The position numbers were made by a program, and so were the translations under genes. This document shows, piece after piece, positions 63,361 to 64,000 of a DNA stretch of 64,000 bases. How positions within the stretch are numbered: position 1 is the first letter of the stretch; every line of letters begins with the position of its first letter. Below the pieces are notes generated by a model. The model did no database searches. It was not told the DNA's origin and was given only the letters and a program-made list of their open reading frames with translations. Origin of the DNA: Arenicella xantha (GTDB lineage Bacteria; Pseudomonadota; Gammaproteobacteria; Arenicellales; Arenicellaceae); NCBI RefSeq assembly GCF_003315245.1, contig NZ_QNRT01000002.1, positions 728,206 to 792,205 on the forward strand, written 5' to 3'.

Positions 63361-63999
63361 CTACCAGCCACCGCCACCACCACCGCCTCCGCCGCCTCCG
63401 GAAAAGCCACCACCAGACGAAGACGAAGAACTCGGCGGAGTCGAAGCCGCGACCACACTGCTGGCTAAACCGGCCGCGATAGCAGGTGCAAACGACCCCA
63501 TAGACGAGCCACTGCCACCGGCATACCAAGCTGAGCGCTGCGAGTGCTTATCTGAATCCCAATTCGCAGCGGCCAACACATCGGTAAACTGACCGGACCA
63601 TTCTGTTTCTAAATCAAGCGCAATGGCAAACGGCAATAGCTCTTCATAAAGCTGTGGTGTTTTTTCAGGGAGGTCTAATCGCTTCAAGCTTTCGTGCTCA
63701 GCTTTTGATAAATACAAGCGAAAACCTTCGATTTGATCTAGCGTGCCAACTGCGGCCTGTTTCGGTGCTGGCATCAGATAACTAAACAGCCCAAGCAATA
63801 CTCCAAAAACGACAAACCCCAGCGCCATCAATGTATTGGCGTAGTAAAAATTGATCGCAGCCACCGCTAAGCTAATGGTAGCGAGCGAATAACCAAACGG
63901 CCAATCTTTTCTACGCACCACCATGATTGAAATAAAGGCTACGACAATCGCAACTACCAGCATGATGCCGATTAAACTATCCTTACCAGTCAAGCCCAC
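63361..63999 (-). CDS. DUF2207-type membrane protein, 5' part cut off
   Basis: Only the C-terminal 212 or so residues are in the window; the frame is open at the edge, so the start lies to the right. Three or four hydrophobic helices (LIGIMLVVAIVVAFISIMVV, YSLATISLAVAAINFYYA, LMALGFVVFGVLLGLFSYLM) precede GFRLYLSKAEHESLKRLDLPEKTPQLYEELLPFAIALDLETEWSGQF, the typical DUF2207 segment. It ends in a Ser-rich part and FSGGGGGGGGGGGW, as is common for this family. Function unknown. Confidence 0.85.
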   Translation of the reverse strand: MGLTGKDSLIGIMLVVAIVVAFISIMVVRRKDWPFGYSLATISLAVAAINFYYANTLMALGFVVFGVLLGLFSYLMPAPKQAAVGTLDQIEGFRLYLSKAEHESLKRLDLPEKTPQLYEELLPFAIALDLETEWSGQFTDVLAAANWDSDKHSQRSAWYAGGSGSSMGSFAPAIAAGLASSVVAASTPPSSSSSSGGGFSGGGGGGGGGGGW

Positions 64000-64000
64000 C

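Overview
The window looks like chromosomal DNA of a marine, carbohydrate-degrading gammaproteobacterium of moderate G+C content. The supporting signs are an RluA very like that of enteric bacteria, CbpA/CbpM, OmpW, YchJ and HipBA, two sodium/proton antiporter systems (a multi-subunit Mrp-type complex and a cNMP-domain CPA1 antiporter), and secreted enzymes against algal or plant glycans (two GH43 proteins, a DUF4038/GH140-like protein, a PL7 alginate lyase). An Arenicella-like lineage is only a guess. There is no tRNA, rRNA, CRISPR array, transposase or prophage gene, so gene content is mostly stable chromosome with accessory islands.

Layout. 1-805 is non-coding with a long imperfect inverted repeat. 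806-3565 holds two convergent GH43 enzymes. 3811-5202 is a two-gene unit of unknown function. 5354-10601 is an accessory island: a secreted FN3 plus MACPF-like protein, a CadC-like membrane transcription regulator, and a two-gene unit encoding a small cysteine-containing secreted protein and an OB-fold-like lipoprotein. Both non-coding stretches flanking the regulator carry the same helically phased direct repeat (TAATGA, 11-bp period) at similar distances from the two minus-strand units, so the regulator probably controls both. 11145-19897 is mainly housekeeping and signalling: OmpW with an FNR-like site, RluA, a DAHL/GAF adenylate cyclase overlapping a di-haem cytochrome c peroxidase, PlsC, a hybrid histidine kinase and a LuxR-type response regulator. 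19925-25418 encodes a 1332-residue GMC oxidoreductase-alpha/beta hydrolase fusion and a metallophosphoesterase whose genes overlap.

26055-29888 is the most interesting part. Four co-directional genes encode two related exported proteins built from glutamine/asparagine ladder repeats, a small exported protein, and a CsgG/HfaB-like outer-membrane lipoprotein. This looks like a curli-like or holdfast-anchor-like fibre secretion system, but the repeats are not classic curlin repeats. A perfect 12-bp stem follows the large fibre gene and may set subunit ratios.

29930-31336 is a GH140-like enzyme. 32017-39961 is a tightly packed Mrp/Mbh-type antiporter operon with one fused MbhD-MbhE-MnhB subunit and three antiporter-like subunits. 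40063-47771 holds YchJ, KatG, an alpha/beta hydrolase, CbpAM, and a HipBA toxin-antitoxin pair preceded by several palindromes, one of 32 bp. 47810-52781 holds a cNMP-regulated CPA1 antiporter with a possibly structured leader, a lipoprotein, a glutathione S-transferase and a spermidine-synthase-like protein. 53139-57859 holds an M36 metalloprotease, a gluzincin-like protein and a small exported protein. The last part is a 1428-residue PL7 lyase with four tandem ~250-residue repeats, then the 3' part of a DUF2207-type membrane protein running off the window.
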